Below are positions 49,107 to 58,676 of a DNA stretch of 64,000 bases, one piece after another. A program made the position numbers and the translations under genes. Numbering within the stretch: position 1 is the first letter of the stretch; each line of letters opens with the position of its first letter. Under the pieces are notes generated by a model that was not told the origin of the DNA, searched no databases, and saw only the letters and a list, made by a program, of their open reading frames with translations. Source of the DNA: Psychrobacter luti (lineage in GTDB: Bacteria; Pseudomonadota; Gammaproteobacteria; Pseudomonadales; Moraxellaceae); assembly GCF_014192115.1 (NCBI RefSeq), contig NZ_JACHXL010000006.1, positions 1-64,000 of the forward strand, in the 5' to 3' direction.

Positions 49107-49151
49107 CTTATCTATAGATAAAGCTTGTTTTTCTTTAATGGAGAGAAATCA

Positions 49152-49508
49152 ATGGCTCGTATTGCCGGCGTAAACATTCCGGATAATAAGCATGCTGTTA
49201 TTTCACTAACTTACATCTTTGGTGTAGGTCGTACCACTGCTCAGAAAATCTTAGAAGCAGTTGGCATTGCCCCTACTACTAAAGTCAGTCAGTTAGATGA
49301 TACACAGTTAGACGCTATCCGTGCACAAGTTGCAAATTACATGACTGAAGGTGATCTTCGTCGTGAAGTGTCAATGAATATCAAGCGTTTGGTTGATCTT
49401 GGTTGTTACCGTGGCATCCGCCATCGCCGTAACTTACCAGTTAGAGGTCAGAATACCAAGAACAACGCTCGTACTCGTAAGGGTCCGACACGCCCTCTCA
49501 AAAGATAA
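49152..49508 (+). CDS. rpsM: 30S ribosomal protein S13
   Basis: 118 residues. [38 protein letters not shown] and the C-terminal [20 protein letters not shown] are typical. 30S head protein contacting the P-site tRNA. Starts at the ATG after GGAGAGAA. Confidence 0.98.
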   Translation: MARIAGVNIPDNKHAVISLTYIFGVGRTTAQKILEAVGIAPTTKVSQLDDTQLDAIRAQVANYMTEGDLRREVSMNIKRLVDLGCYRGIRHRRNLPVRGQNTKNNARTRKGPTRPLKR

Positions 49509-49528
49509 TTAACTTAGGAAGCTAAAAG

Positions 49529-49918
49529 ATGGCAAAAGACACTCGCAGTCGCAAAAAGGTGGCTCGTCGTTCAGTATCGGAGGGCATTGCCCATATCCAT
49601 GCGTCTTTTAATAACACCATTGTTACGATTACCGATCGTCAGGGTAATGCATTGGCTTGGGCCACTTCAGGTGGACAAGGCTTCCGTGGTTCACGTAAAT
49701 CTACACCATTTGCAGCTCAGGTTGCAGCTGAAGTCGCTGGTAAAGCGGCTCAAGAATACGGTGTTAAGAATATCGACGTTTTGGTCAAAGGACCAGGACC
49801 GGGTCGTGAGTCTGCGGTAAGAGCACTAGGTGCATTGGGTTATAAAGTCAACAGCATCTCTGATGTAACCCCAATCCCACACAATGGTTGCCGTGCGCCG
49901 AAAAAGCGCCGCGTCTAA
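49529..49918 (+). CDS. rpsK: 30S ribosomal protein S11
   Basis: 129 residues. Platform protein, with [40 protein letters not shown] and the C-terminal [15 protein letters not shown]. Normal length. Confidence 0.98.
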   Translation: MAKDTRSRKKVARRSVSEGIAHIHASFNNTIVTITDRQGNALAWATSGGQGFRGSRKSTPFAAQVAAEVAGKAAQEYGVKNIDVLVKGPGPGRESAVRALGALGYKVNSISDVTPIPHNGCRAPKKRRV

Positions 49919-49966
49919 TATTAAAGACGAAGCTTTTTATCATAAGAGCTTATAGGAGACATAACA

Positions 49967-50608
49967 ATGGCCCGTTATATTGGACCAAAACTCAAATTAT
50001 CACGTCGTGAAGGTACAGACTTAGGCCTTAAGTCTGGTGTTAAACCATACGATGTAAAAACGAAAAAATCGGCTCGTCCACCTGGTCAACATGGTGTTAG
50101 CCGTAATAAAAGTTCAGAATACTCTCTACAGTTACGTGAAAAACAAAAAGTTAAGCGTATCTATGGTGTATTAGAGCGTCAGTTTGCAAACTACTACAAA
50201 GAAGCTGCTCGTAAGCGTGGCGCTACTGGTGAAAACTTGTTAGCAATGCTTGAGAGTCGCCTTGATAACGTAGTATACCGCATGGGCTTCGGCTCAACTC
50301 GCGCTGAAGCACGTCAGCTAGTTAGCCATCGTACTGTGATGGTAAAAAAAGCTGGCCGTGATGAGTTTGTTCGTGTGAACATTCCATCAATTCAGTTGCA
50401 AGATGGTGATGTCATCGCTATCCAAGAGAAATCTCGCGAACAACTACGTATTAAAAACGCTATCGAACTAGCGACACAACGTGGTATTCCAGAATGGCTA
50501 GATGTTGACCACAGCAAACTACAAGGCACGTTTAAGAAAGCGCCTGATCGTATTGATCTACCTGCTGAAATCAACGAAAGCTTGATCGTTGAGCTATACT
50601 CTAAGTAA
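49967..50608 (+). CDS. rpsD: 30S ribosomal protein S4
   Basis: 213 residues (E. coli 206), without the zinc-type Cys cluster. It has the S4 RNA-binding domain ([32 protein letters not shown]) and the C-terminal [20 protein letters not shown]. In E. coli S4 represses the alpha operon. Confidence 0.98.
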   Translation: MARYIGPKLKLSRREGTDLGLKSGVKPYDVKTKKSARPPGQHGVSRNKSSEYSLQLREKQKVKRIYGVLERQFANYYKEAARKRGATGENLLAMLESRLDNVVYRMGFGSTRAEARQLVSHRTVMVKKAGRDEFVRVNIPSIQLQDGDVIAIQEKSREQLRIKNAIELATQRGIPEWLDVDHSKLQGTFKKAPDRIDLPAEINESLIVELYSK

Positions 50609-50689
50609 GTAACGTGATGCTCGATGTTATGAAAATAGCATTGAGCAATTGACGTTAATTAAACCAGTTTAATAAATCGAGGTGACATC

Positions 50690-51697
50690 ATGATGCTAAG
50701 TGCAACTGAGTTTCTAACGCCGAATGCCATTAACGTGGATACGGTTAATGAAACGATTGCGAAAGTCACGCTCGAACCGTTAGAACGCGGCTTTGGGCAT
50801 ACCTTAGGTAATGCCTTACGTCGCATCTTGTTATCTTCATTACCTGGTGCTGCAGTCATTGAAGCTGAGATTGATGGTGTTGACCATGAATACTCAACGC
50901 TTGAAGGGCTACAAGAAGACGTGCTTGACTTGCTTTTGAACTTAAAAGGCTTGGCAATCACCCTTCATGACCAAAATGAAGTATTTTTGACCTTGGATAA
51001 ACAAGGTCCAGGCACTATTACTGCTGCAGACATCACCTTGCCGCATAATGTTGACATTATCAATCCAGAATTGGTATTAGGCACATTAAGCGACCGTGGT
51101 CATCTTAAGATGCGTCTGCGTGTAGTAATGGGTCGTGGATATGAGCCAGCAAACCAGCGCCGTGAAGATGGTGACACTAAAGCAATTGGACGCTTAAAGC
51201 TTGATGCAAGTTTTAGTCCAGTACTTCGTGTTGCTTATCAGGTTGAGAACGCACGTGTAGAACAACGTACCGATCTTGATCGTCTTATCATTGAGCTTGA
51301 AACTAATGGCACTATAGATCCAGAAGAAGCAATTCGTAAAGCAGCCACTATTTTACAACAACAGATTTCTATCTTTGTTGACCTAGAAGCTGAAGAAGCG
51401 CCTGAGCCTGTGAAAGAAAAAGAAGAGGTTGATCCGGTGCTATTACGCCCTGTGGACGATCTCGAACTAACGGTTCGCTCAGCCAACTGCTTGAAAGCTG
51501 AAAACATTTACTATATCGGTGATTTGGTACAGCGTTCAGAGACTGAACTACTAAAAACCCCAAATCTTGGTAAGAAATCATTAACGGAAATCAAGGACGT
51601 ATTAGCGTCTAAAGATTTGGAGCTTGGTATGCGCCTAGATAACTGGCCGCCAGCTGACCTTCGTGTTGATGATCGATTTTCTTATCGTAGCCGTTAA
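50690..51697 (+). CDS. rpoA: RNA polymerase alpha subunit
   Basis: 335 residues. The N-terminal dimerisation domain has [20 protein letters not shown] and [16 protein letters not shown]. An acidic linker (about 235-255, [17 protein letters not shown]) leads to the C-terminal domain [20 protein letters not shown] and [20 protein letters not shown], which binds UP elements and activators. GAGGTGAC precedes the ATG. Confidence 0.98.
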   Translation: MMLSATEFLTPNAINVDTVNETIAKVTLEPLERGFGHTLGNALRRILLSSLPGAAVIEAEIDGVDHEYSTLEGLQEDVLDLLLNLKGLAITLHDQNEVFLTLDKQGPGTITAADITLPHNVDIINPELVLGTLSDRGHLKMRLRVVMGRGYEPANQRREDGDTKAIGRLKLDASFSPVLRVAYQVENARVEQRTDLDRLIIELETNGTIDPEEAIRKAATILQQQISIFVDLEAEEAPEPVKEKEEVDPVLLRPVDDLELTVRSANCLKAENIYYIGDLVQRSETELLKTPNLGKKSLTEIKDVLASKDLELGMRLDNWPPADLRVDDRFSYRSR

Positions 51698-51716
51698 ACT
51701 TTAAGGATTTTTGACT

Positions 51717-52076
51717 ATGCGCCATCGTAAGAGTGGAGTCAAGCTGGGTCGTACCGGCAGTCATCGTAAGGCAATGTTTCAGAACATGACTAACTCATTA
51801 TTTGAGCATGAACTGATCAAAACAACTTTACCAAAAGCAAAAGAGTTACGTCGCGTTGCTGAGCCATTAATCACTATGGCTAAAGAAGACAACGTTGCTA
51901 ACCGTCGTTTGGCATTCAGCCGTATGCGTAGCAAAGCTATGGTAGGCAAACTATTTGGTACTCTTGGTCCTCGTTACCAAGCACGTCCAGGTGGCTATTT
52001 GCGTATCGTAAAATGCGGTTACCGTGATGGTGACAATGCGCCAATGGCTTATGTAGAACTGGTTGATCGTGACTAA
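51717..52076 (+). CDS. rplQ: 50S ribosomal protein L17
   Basis: 119 residues. [40 protein letters not shown] and the C-terminal [19 protein letters not shown] are typical. AAGGAT precedes the ATG. Last gene of the alpha operon. Confidence 0.97.
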   Translation: MRHRKSGVKLGRTGSHRKAMFQNMTNSLFEHELIKTTLPKAKELRRVAEPLITMAKEDNVANRRLAFSRMRSKAMVGKLFGTLGPRYQARPGGYLRIVKCGYRDGDNAPMAYVELVDRD

Positions 52077-52100
52077 TTTTACACGCTAATTGTAAGATAA

Positions 52101-52131
52101 AAAAAGCTCCAATTAATTGGAGCTTTTTTTT
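52101..52131 (+). terminator. Strong terminator of the alpha operon
   Basis: A perfect 20-bp palindrome AGCTCCAATTAATTGGAGCT (52105-52124) is followed by a long T-run and preceded by an A-run, so it can work on both strands and also serves the convergent yciO gene. Confidence 0.9.
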
Positions 52132-52157
52132 ATGCGTTTTTTTATAAAAGCTTTTAT

Positions 52158-52778
52158 TTATAACAATAGCGAGCTGACGTCAGCAGCACCTTGTCTGATA
52201 ATTTCAGGTTGGCTGCTAGTCATATCAACGATGGTAGTGAGCTTAGTGGTTTTGATGCCAGCATTGATTAGCCCATCTATTTGATTACTCAATAACTCTT
52301 CGATCTCAAAGGGATCGTCCAATATATCATCGCGATTTGGTAATACTAATGAGCTGGTTAAAATAGGCTCATCCATCGCTTCTAAAAGCGCTTGTGCAAT
52401 CGGGTTGCTTGGTACTCGAATACCAATGGTCTTTTTTTTAGGATGCGCCAATTTCTTCGGTACGTCTTTGGTAGCGTTTAAAATAAAGGTAATCGGTGCT
52501 GGTGTATGCGCTTTTAGCTGTTTAAATTGCACATTATCTACGCTTGCATAATTGGCAATCTCACTTAAGTCGCGACATAGCAGCGTAAATTGATGCTTAT
52601 CATCAAGTTCACGAATATGTTTAAGCTTCTCTAATGCGTCTTTTGCGCCTAAGCGACAGCCAAAAGCATAACTGGTGTCAGTGGGATAAATGATTAGTTG
52701 ATCCTTACGCAATAATTCTGCCGCTTGTTCAATGAGTCGCGGTTGTGGATTCTCTGGATGAATGTAGAATACTTGCAT
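52158..52778 (-). CDS. yciO: YciO family protein (Sua5/YrdC-like)
   Basis: The 206-residue YrdC-like protein starts QVFYIHPENPQPRLIEQAAE and has IIYPTDTSYAFGCRLGAK, KHQFTLLCRDLSEIANYA, PITFILNATKDVPK and IGIRVPSNPIAQALL. It is closer to E. coli YciO than to TsaC. The family shares the threonylcarbamoyl-AMP synthase fold, but YciO's role is less certain. I chose the ATG at 52778 because AAGGA is only one base from the alternative ATG at 52784. Confidence 0.85.
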   Translation of the reverse strand: MQVFYIHPENPQPRLIEQAAELLRKDQLIIYPTDTSYAFGCRLGAKDALEKLKHIRELDDKHQFTLLCRDLSEIANYASVDNVQFKQLKAHTPAPITFILNATKDVPKKLAHPKKKTIGIRVPSNPIAQALLEAMDEPILTSSLVLPNRDDILDDPFEIEELLSNQIDGLINAGIKTTKLTTIVDMTSSQPEIIRQGAADVSSLLL

Positions 52779-53062
52779 AATCATTCCTTATTTTATAATT
52801 ATAGATTATTTAATATGGGCTTTCTTAATATAACAATTTAATCGCTTCATGATTGAAGCGAATAATTTTAATATCAGACTTTCTTCTGACCGGCTATCCT
52901 AATAAGTTATTAGTTATAGAAAAAATTAAAACCACCTATGCAGTATAGCGCAAAGCAAATATAAGTTTATTGGCAAGGCGTTACTGTGAGTAGGAAAACG
53001 TTAACGCTATAAAGTAGGTTGTTTTAATAATTAGCGAATATGAGGTGAGCAGTATTGTGCAG

Positions 53063-53791
53063 CTAATTAGCATTACATATAGTCAAGAATGCCTGCAATA
53101 ACGTTTTGGCATCACGCGGTAGCGTATGAGGCTCAGCAACATAGGCCTTGGCTTGTTGATACACATCATGAGCAAAGGTGCTGGTGCTGGTATCAAAGTC
53201 TGCAAATAGGTTGTCCTGTGATACTTTAAAATTACGACCGCAAGCCAAGCTAAACAAACACTCAAGTGCTTGTGGTTTAATCTCTACACGCTCAAATGCC
53301 TGCTGCTGCGCTGCCGTGCGTCCATCAGGTGCATACCAGTAGCCAAAGTCGCTCAAGCTTCTACGTGCATCACCAGTGAGGCTCCAGTGGCTTAATTCAT
53401 GTAAGGCACTTTGAAAAAAGCCATGGGCAAATTCAATACGTGCTGGCTGATTGTCTTGAGCAGGAAAATACTCTGGTTCGCCCGCGCCGCGCACTAAGAT
53501 AACTTCTTGATTCGCAAACAAGGTATTGAATAATGCTATCAGCCAATCGGTCGCTGCTTTTTCATTCTCATCAAAAGGGTTTATATCTTCAGCATGGATA
53601 ATTTTCTGCCATTGCTCTGACAGTGCGTCTAACTGCGGCTTTATTCTGTCACTATCATTTGGTTTTTCACTTTCCAATATATGAAGACGCTTTAGTAAGC
53701 GTTTGGAGGCAGGAGTAGAGAGTAGGTGAGAAAAATCAGGATCAACCACGGGCGATATCATATTGAAATAGCAACCAAGTAAGAGGTTCAT
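53063..53791 (-). CDS. epmC: EF-P hydroxylase EpmC
   Basis: EpmC hydroxylates the beta-lysylated Lys of elongation factor P. Shared blocks with E. coli EpmC are EVILVRGAGEPEYFPAQD, IEFAHGFFQSALHELSHW with candidate metal-binding His, LSDFGYWYAPDGRTAAQQQ and VEIKPQALECLFSLACG. The N-terminus is about 60 residues longer than in E. coli. The start may be the ATG at 53761 instead. The likely partners EpmA and EpmB are not in this window. Confidence 0.88.
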   Translation of the reverse strand: MNLLLGCYFNMISPVVDPDFSHLLSTPASKRLLKRLHILESEKPNDSDRIKPQLDALSEQWQKIIHAEDINPFDENEKAATDWLIALFNTLFANQEVILVRGAGEPEYFPAQDNQPARIEFAHGFFQSALHELSHWSLTGDARRSLSDFGYWYAPDGRTAAQQQAFERVEIKPQALECLFSLACGRNFKVSQDNLFADFDTSTSTFAHDVYQQAKAYVAEPHTLPRDAKTLLQAFLTICNAN

Positions 53792-54001
53792 TACGCTTTA
53801 TAAAGGTACGCGGAAAATATAAAACGAGAGGCAAACCTATTGCGAAAATTAGTTTATAGCAATTAGCATCAAAACCAGTGCTATAACTATTACTAAAGTT
53901 AGTGCCAAAAAATCTTAACATACTAGCGCTAGCGCTAATCAGTGCTTTCCGTTAGTATGGCAGGCAATATTATACACCGTTTTTGATGAATGAGGCCGCG
54001 C

Positions 54002-54595
54002 ATGTCAAGCACCCCAATAAACAAGCCCTCAGCGCTTCAGGCTGATAAAGCATCAGCTACTACGTCAGCGAATCTGCCAGAACATATTTCCTTAAGTAAA
54101 TGGGAAGACAGTGGTTTTGAATGGGCAGGTCAAGTCGCATCGCGCTCGTTTGAGCGTCTTAATGCCTTATTGACGACCGAGCATCTACAGTCAGACCTTG
54201 AGATCAAAGCCAATCTCTACCGCCGTAATAATGTTTTGCATCTCTCTTTTACCTTAACCGGTGAAGTATGGTTAACTTGCCAACGTTGTTTGCAACCGAT
54301 TGCGATTGATTTGACCGATGATTATGATATTGCATTGCTCGATAATGAAAGCCAAGTGCGCTTAGTCGGTGAAGAGCAGGATTGTTTATTGCTTGATGAA
54401 ATTATTACTGAGCCTGCACCTGAGCGTTTATTGCCGCTTAAGAAGCTGGTCGAAGATGAGATTTTACTGAAAACACCTATGGCACCAAAGCATGATGACT
54501 GCGAGATGAGTGTTGAGCAGTTTGGTGAGATACCAGAAGAAGAAGAAAATGAAAACCCTTTTGCGGCGTTAGCCTCGTTAAAAGGTAAATTGTAG
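54002..54595 (+). CDS. yceD: YceD/DUF177 family protein
   Basis: The 197-residue DUF177 protein is almost always found just before rpmF. The core shows the zinc-like CQRCLQPIAIDL and the acidic C-terminal part (PEEEENENPFAALASLKG). It has been linked to 23S rRNA metabolism in other bacteria. GAGG at 53992-53995 supports the ATG at 54002 over 53990. Confidence 0.9.
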   Translation: MSSTPINKPSALQADKASATTSANLPEHISLSKWEDSGFEWAGQVASRSFERLNALLTTEHLQSDLEIKANLYRRNNVLHLSFTLTGEVWLTCQRCLQPIAIDLTDDYDIALLDNESQVRLVGEEQDCLLLDEIITEPAPERLLPLKKLVEDEILLKTPMAPKHDDCEMSVEQFGEIPEEEENENPFAALASLKGKL

Positions 54596-54678
54596 TCGTA
54601 TAATTTTGCAGTATCAGTACAATTAATGGTGGCTTCTGACCTTTTATCAACTTTCTGCAGAAGAGTGGAAGGCAGGGC

Positions 54679-54707
54679 TTTATTAATTGGCGAAACATGC
54701 GTATAAT
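54679..54707 (+). promoter_or_regulatory. Candidate rpmF promoter
   Basis: A perfect TATAAT (54702-54707) has a weak TTTATT 17 bp upstream, within the 327-bp gap between yceD and rpmF. The rest of the gap shows no gene. Confidence 0.5.
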
Positions 54708-54922
54708 GTCCCGTTTATTGCATTCTAGCAACCTGTCACTGGCAGAGAGAAGCTAACCTTGCAAACGAACTATAGATTTTAGACGTAATCAACACTTTAA
54801 TACGTGGCAATCTATTTAACTAATGATGCGTAAGACTTAGGTTGTTGTGATTATATAGCCTCTGTCAGTGTCGATTAAAGCTGAATTTCAAGCTTATCCC
54901 TTTTAAGTATAGGAGCTATATC

Positions 54923-55105
54923 ATGGCCGTTCAAAAAAGTCGTAAAAGTCGTTCACGTCGTGACATGCGCCGTTCACATCATCGTATGGAAATCGCTGAA
55001 ATAAGCGTTGATGCTACTACTGGTGAAAAACATCGTCGTCATCACATGACTAAAGATGGTTTCTATCGTGGTCGTCAGTTGTTTAAAGTAAGTCAAGACG
55101 CTTAA
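54923..55105 (+). CDS. rpmF: 50S ribosomal protein L32
   Basis: 60 residues. [20 protein letters not shown] and THRKHH-like ends ([20 protein letters not shown]) are typical; there is no zinc Cys set. AGGAGC precedes the ATG. A strong terminator follows. Confidence 0.96.
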
Positions 55106-55202
55106 TTTATTGTTATTTAATGGCTACTGAAGATGATGATGGTTTTTATGACTGTCGATGTTCTTTATAAAGCTGTTATTGAGCAATTGGTTTGAGCTAA
55201 CG

Positions 55203-55256
55203 AAAGCCAAGTTATTTCGCTATCATATATTATGTAGCTAGATAACTTGGCTTTTT
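55203..55256 (+). terminator. Terminator after rpmF
   Basis: A 13-bp perfect stem (AAAGCCAAGTTAT, 55203-55215, with ATAACTTGGCTTT, 55242-55254) has a 26-nt inner part that can itself fold and is followed by TT and T-rich sequence. The rest of the interval 55257-55500 has no gene; it holds a TATAAT at 55446-55451 that may serve fabD. Confidence 0.8.
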
Positions 55257-55500
55257 GTTATTCGTTTTTTATCAGTCATTCATCTTATCAGTAAATGTCA
55301 TAAATGAATCATTTTAAGCAATCGGCTTTTTGGCAGCTATGCTAATTGCCTGCGTCAGTGTATAGTTTAACCACCGTTAGCTGTCTTAAAGGAATAATGA
55401 TAGCCATCACTTTATATAATAAGTCTTCTAATTATTTTCTAACTCTATAATGCACCCCATTAATTTAGGGGTATTTCCAATTAAATAAGGAATATTGGTT

Positions 55501-56469
55501 ATGGCCTCTGTACCCGATATGATAAAGAAACAACCCACTCGCATCGCAGTCATGTTCCCAGGACAAGGCTCGCAAGTCGTTGGTATGCTGAGCGAGCTTA
55601 CTGAAACCTATCCTGAAATTCGTGATACCTTTGCTGAGGCGAGTACCGCTCTTGGTGAAGATTTATGGGAAATTTGTCAGGACGAAGATAGGCTTAATCA
55701 AACTCAATATACTCAGCCGGCATTATTGACCGCTAGCATCGCTGTTTGGCGCATTTTACAACAAAAAATAAAAGACAAGCCTTGTTATCTAGCGGGTCAT
55801 TCGTTAGGGGAATATAGCGCCCTGTGTGCCGCTGGTGTGATAACGCTTGCTGATGCTGTCAAGCTAGTACATAAACGTGGCCAATTGATGCAAGAGGCGG
55901 TGATTGGTATTGATACTGCGATGGCAGCAGTATTAGGTCTAGAAGACCACCGGGTCGAGAACTTGTGTGAACAAGCCACTGAGCATGTTGATGATGCTAT
56001 TGTCGGAGCAGCAAACTTTAATAGTCCAGGACAAGTGGTGGTTTCAGGTAATGCCGCAGGCGTCAACGCCGTCATTGATAAAGTACAAAATACTGGTAAA
56101 AAAGCCATTCCATTAAAGGTCAGTGTACCGTCGCATTGTGCCCTTATGGCGCCTGCAACCAGTGCCTTGGCTGAAGAGCTGGCGGCTATTCAATTTGATC
56201 AAGCGACCATTCCGGTGATTCAAAACCGTCATGCGCGGGTCGAAACCAGCGCCACAGGCATCAAGCAGGCATTGACTGAGCAGTTAAGTGAACCTGTTTT
56301 ATGGTCAAAAACCATGCAAGAGCTGGCGGATAAACAAATTAATATTTTAATCGAGTGTGGCAGTGGTAATGTCCTGAGCAATTTGGCGAAGCGTCAAGCG
56401 CATCCAATTGCCAGCTATCCTACCGACAAGCCCGCTCGTCTAGATAAGTTAATGGAGGTATTATCATGA
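55501..56469 (+). CDS. fabD: Malonyl-CoA:ACP transacylase
   Basis: Loads malonyl groups onto ACP. The 322-residue protein has MFPGQGSQVVGML, the nucleophile elbow GHSLGEYSALCAAG, the SVPSHCALM block with the catalytic His and PVLWSKTMQELAD. The stop overlaps the fabG ATG by 4 bp. Confidence 0.96.
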   Translation: MASVPDMIKKQPTRIAVMFPGQGSQVVGMLSELTETYPEIRDTFAEASTALGEDLWEICQDEDRLNQTQYTQPALLTASIAVWRILQQKIKDKPCYLAGHSLGEYSALCAAGVITLADAVKLVHKRGQLMQEAVIGIDTAMAAVLGLEDHRVENLCEQATEHVDDAIVGAANFNSPGQVVVSGNAAGVNAVIDKVQNTGKKAIPLKVSVPSHCALMAPATSALAEELAAIQFDQATIPVIQNRHARVETSATGIKQALTEQLSEPVLWSKTMQELADKQINILIECGSGNVLSNLAKRQAHPIASYPTDKPARLDKLMEVLS

Positions 56470-57194
56470 GCCGTACGATTACATTAGTGACCGGTGCTAG
56501 CCGCGGTATTGGCAAAGCCGTTGCCAAACGTTTTGCAAAAGAGGGACATTTTGTTATTGGTACAGCGACCACAGAAAAAGGCGCGGCGCTTATTGACGAA
56601 TATCTACACGATAGTGGCGGTATTGGTCGAGTATTAGACGTGCGTGATACCGCGCAGATTGATAAACTGTTTGAAGAGATTGAAAGCGTCTATGGCGCGG
56701 TACAAGTATTGGTCAATAACGCGGGTATTACCCAAGACGGCTTGTTGATGCGCATGAAAGATGAAGATTGGGACAATGTGATTGATACCAATTTAACTTC
56801 AGTTTATCGTATGAGTAAACGTGCGGTACGCGGTATGATGAAAGCACGCCGTGGTCGTATCATCAATATCACCTCTGTGGTCGCTCAAATGGGCAATGCG
56901 GGTCAATCTAACTATGCTGCGACCAAAGCCGGTGTAGAAGGTTTTAGCCGTACGCTAGCGCGCGAGATTGGCTCAAGACAGGTGACGATTAACTGTGTCG
57001 CCCCAGGTTTGATTGAAACAGATATGACCGATGAGCTCGATGAGCGTTTACTCAATTCAATGCTCGATGCCGTTCCGATTAGCCGTTTGGGTCAACCAGA
57101 AGATATCGCGGCGGCTGTCTCGTTCTTAGCAAGTGATGAAGCCAGTTACATCACCGGTGCGATTATTCCGGTTAATGGTGGTATGTATATGTAG
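56466..57194 (+). CDS. fabG: 3-oxoacyl-ACP reductase
   Basis: NADPH-dependent reductase of fatty-acid elongation. The 242-residue SDR protein has TGASRGIGKAVAKRFA, NNAGITQDGLLMRMKDEDWD, the Ser-Tyr-Lys set in NITSVVAQMGNAGQSNYAAT followed by KAG, and ITGAIIPVNGGMYM at the end. Coupled to fabD by a 4-bp overlap. Confidence 0.97.
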   Translation: MSRTITLVTGASRGIGKAVAKRFAKEGHFVIGTATTEKGAALIDEYLHDSGGIGRVLDVRDTAQIDKLFEEIESVYGAVQVLVNNAGITQDGLLMRMKDEDWDNVIDTNLTSVYRMSKRAVRGMMKARRGRIINITSVVAQMGNAGQSNYAATKAGVEGFSRTLAREIGSRQVTINCVAPGLIETDMTDELDERLLNSMLDAVPISRLGQPEDIAAAVSFLASDEASYITGAIIPVNGGMYM

Positions 57195-57325
57195 CATTAG
57201 AATTTATTATTCTAATGAAGCGTTACATACTTATAATAAAAAACTCTGTGAACGAGTGTAAACTATAATAAAGGGTGCTATAATGACGGATACTTTTTTG
57301 TCAAAGCCCTGTATGATAGCAAGGC

Positions 57326-57354
57326 TTTACCAGACATTAGTCAAAACGTATAAT
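57326..57354 (+). promoter_or_regulatory. Candidate acpP promoter
   Basis: TTTACC (57326-57331), a 17-bp spacer and TATAAT (57349-57354) lie 124 bp before acpP. A separate strong promoter for acpP is expected because ACP is needed in large amounts. Confidence 0.6.
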
Positions 57355-57477
57355 TGGTTATAGTGCACTCAGAGAGCCATATTAATCTGAACATCCCATT
57401 TTATATATAATGCTATAGCGTCCAATACGGAACTATAGTAATTTGTCAAAATAATAGATCAAAAAGGAGAAATCTAC

Positions 57478-57714
57478 ATGAGTAATGATACCGAGCTAAG
57501 AGTTAAAGCTGCAGTAGCGGAACAATTGGGTATGAATGTTGAAGACATCAACAATGATGCATCATTTATGGAAGACTTAGGCGCTGATTCATTAGACCTA
57601 GTTGAATTGGTTATGTCATTTGAAAGCGATTTTGGCATCACTATTCCTGATGAAGATTCAGCAGAACTAACCACTGTTCAAAAAGCTATTGATTACGTGC
57701 AAGCTCAGCTATAA
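57478..57714 (+). CDS. acpP: Acyl carrier protein
   Basis: A 78-residue acidic four-helix protein with [20 protein letters not shown]; Ser38 in the DSL motif is the phosphopantetheine site. AAGGAGAAA precedes the ATG. fabF does not follow directly, unlike in E. coli. Confidence 0.97.
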   Translation: MSNDTELRVKAAVAEQLGMNVEDINNDASFMEDLGADSLDLVELVMSFESDFGITIPDEDSAELTTVQKAIDYVQAQL

Positions 57715-57743
57715 TTAGCTATTGGCTTAAACCGTTTGATATG

Positions 57744-57776
57744 ACCGTTTATCTTAAGTAGATAAGCGGTTTTTTT
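57744..57776 (+). terminator. Terminator after acpP
   Basis: An 11-bp stem (57744-57754 with 57760-57770, one G-U pair) is followed by seven T. Confidence 0.85.
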
Positions 57777-57851
57777 GCGTTTTTTAAAGATGTCAGCTTA
57801 ATAGTTGTTGCGCTGTTTCTTCATTCCATGCAACAGTTCTCGTATATTTAA

Positions 57852-57883
57852 AGCTTATGTTAACGATTACGTTAACATAAGCT
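57852..57883. repeat. Perfect 14-bp inverted repeat
   Basis: AGCTTATGTTAACG (57852-57865) and CGTTAACATAAGCT (57870-57883) flank ATTA. No T-run follows. It lies in the 325-bp gap between acpP and the LysM gene, about 155 bp before the latter. Operator, cruciform or remnant of a small repeat family are all possible. Confidence 0.6.
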
Positions 57884-58039
57884 ACGCCAAATCAACATTA
57901 CTCAACATACTATTACTATTCATCGCTCATACCTTTGCTTATACTCATAATGGTAAGCAAGAAAGGTGGGTAACGGATATGCGTTACCATCGTAAAATAA
58001 CCATGCATAATAATTAATAATATTTTAAGGAGCAGTTAT

Positions 58040-58549
58040 ATGGGTATGTTCAGTTTTGCAAAAGATATCGGTGATAAAATCTTTAACCGTGATGATGCTA
58101 AGCATGACGCTAAAGCAGAAACCAAAGCGGATGCCAACACCCCAGTACAAAGCAGTGAGCCTTCAGCTCAGTCTGTTGCCAATATTTTACTTCGTCGTAT
58201 TCAACAACAAAACCTGAATATCAGCGATCTAAAAATCAAATACAATGGTTCAACCGATACTGCTGAAATCAGTGGTAAAGCGAAAACGCAAGCAGACCGT
58301 GAAAAAGCCATTATTGCTATCGGTAACGTGCAAAACGTTGCTAAAGTTATCGACAATATCGATATCGAAGAAGATGCGCCTGAATCTACTATGTATACAG
58401 TAAAATCTGGTGATAGCTTATCTAAAATTGCAAAAGAAGTTTATGGTTCAGCCAATGATTATATGAAAATTTTCGAAGCCAATAAGCCAATGCTTTCTGA
58501 GCCAGATAAGATTTATCCTGGTCAAGTACTACGTATTCCTAAGCCATAA
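58040..58549 (+). CDS. BON and LysM domain protein, Kbp/YgaU-like
   Basis: The 169-residue protein has a charged N-terminus (DDAKHDAKAETKADANT), a BON domain (LKIKYNGSTDTAEISGKAKT, AIGNVQNVAKVIDNIDIE) and a C-terminal LysM (YTVKSGDSLSKIAKEVYGSA, IYPGQVLRIPKP). The order matches E. coli Kbp (YgaU), a cytoplasmic potassium-binding protein. No signal peptide is visible. AAGGAGC precedes the ATG. Confidence 0.9.
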   Translation: MGMFSFAKDIGDKIFNRDDAKHDAKAETKADANTPVQSSEPSAQSVANILLRRIQQQNLNISDLKIKYNGSTDTAEISGKAKTQADREKAIIAIGNVQNVAKVIDNIDIEEDAPESTMYTVKSGDSLSKIAKEVYGSANDYMKIFEANKPMLSEPDKIYPGQVLRIPKP

Positions 58550-58618
58550 TAAGCTTTTCAATATAATAGGTTTTTAAGTATTGAAGGTTAAATATTTAAA
58601 GTCAAAGATTATATGCTA

Positions 58619-58653
58619 AAAATGCCTCTTACTAGAATAAGAGGCATTTTTTT
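58619..58653. terminator. Bidirectional terminator between LysM gene and queG
   Basis: An 11-bp stem (AATGCCTCTTA, 58621-58631, with TAAGAGGCATT, 58638-58648) is followed by a T-run and preceded by A residues. It lies between two convergent genes. Confidence 0.85.
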
Positions 58654-58676
58654 GTTTGATCTATTTGATATAGAAG

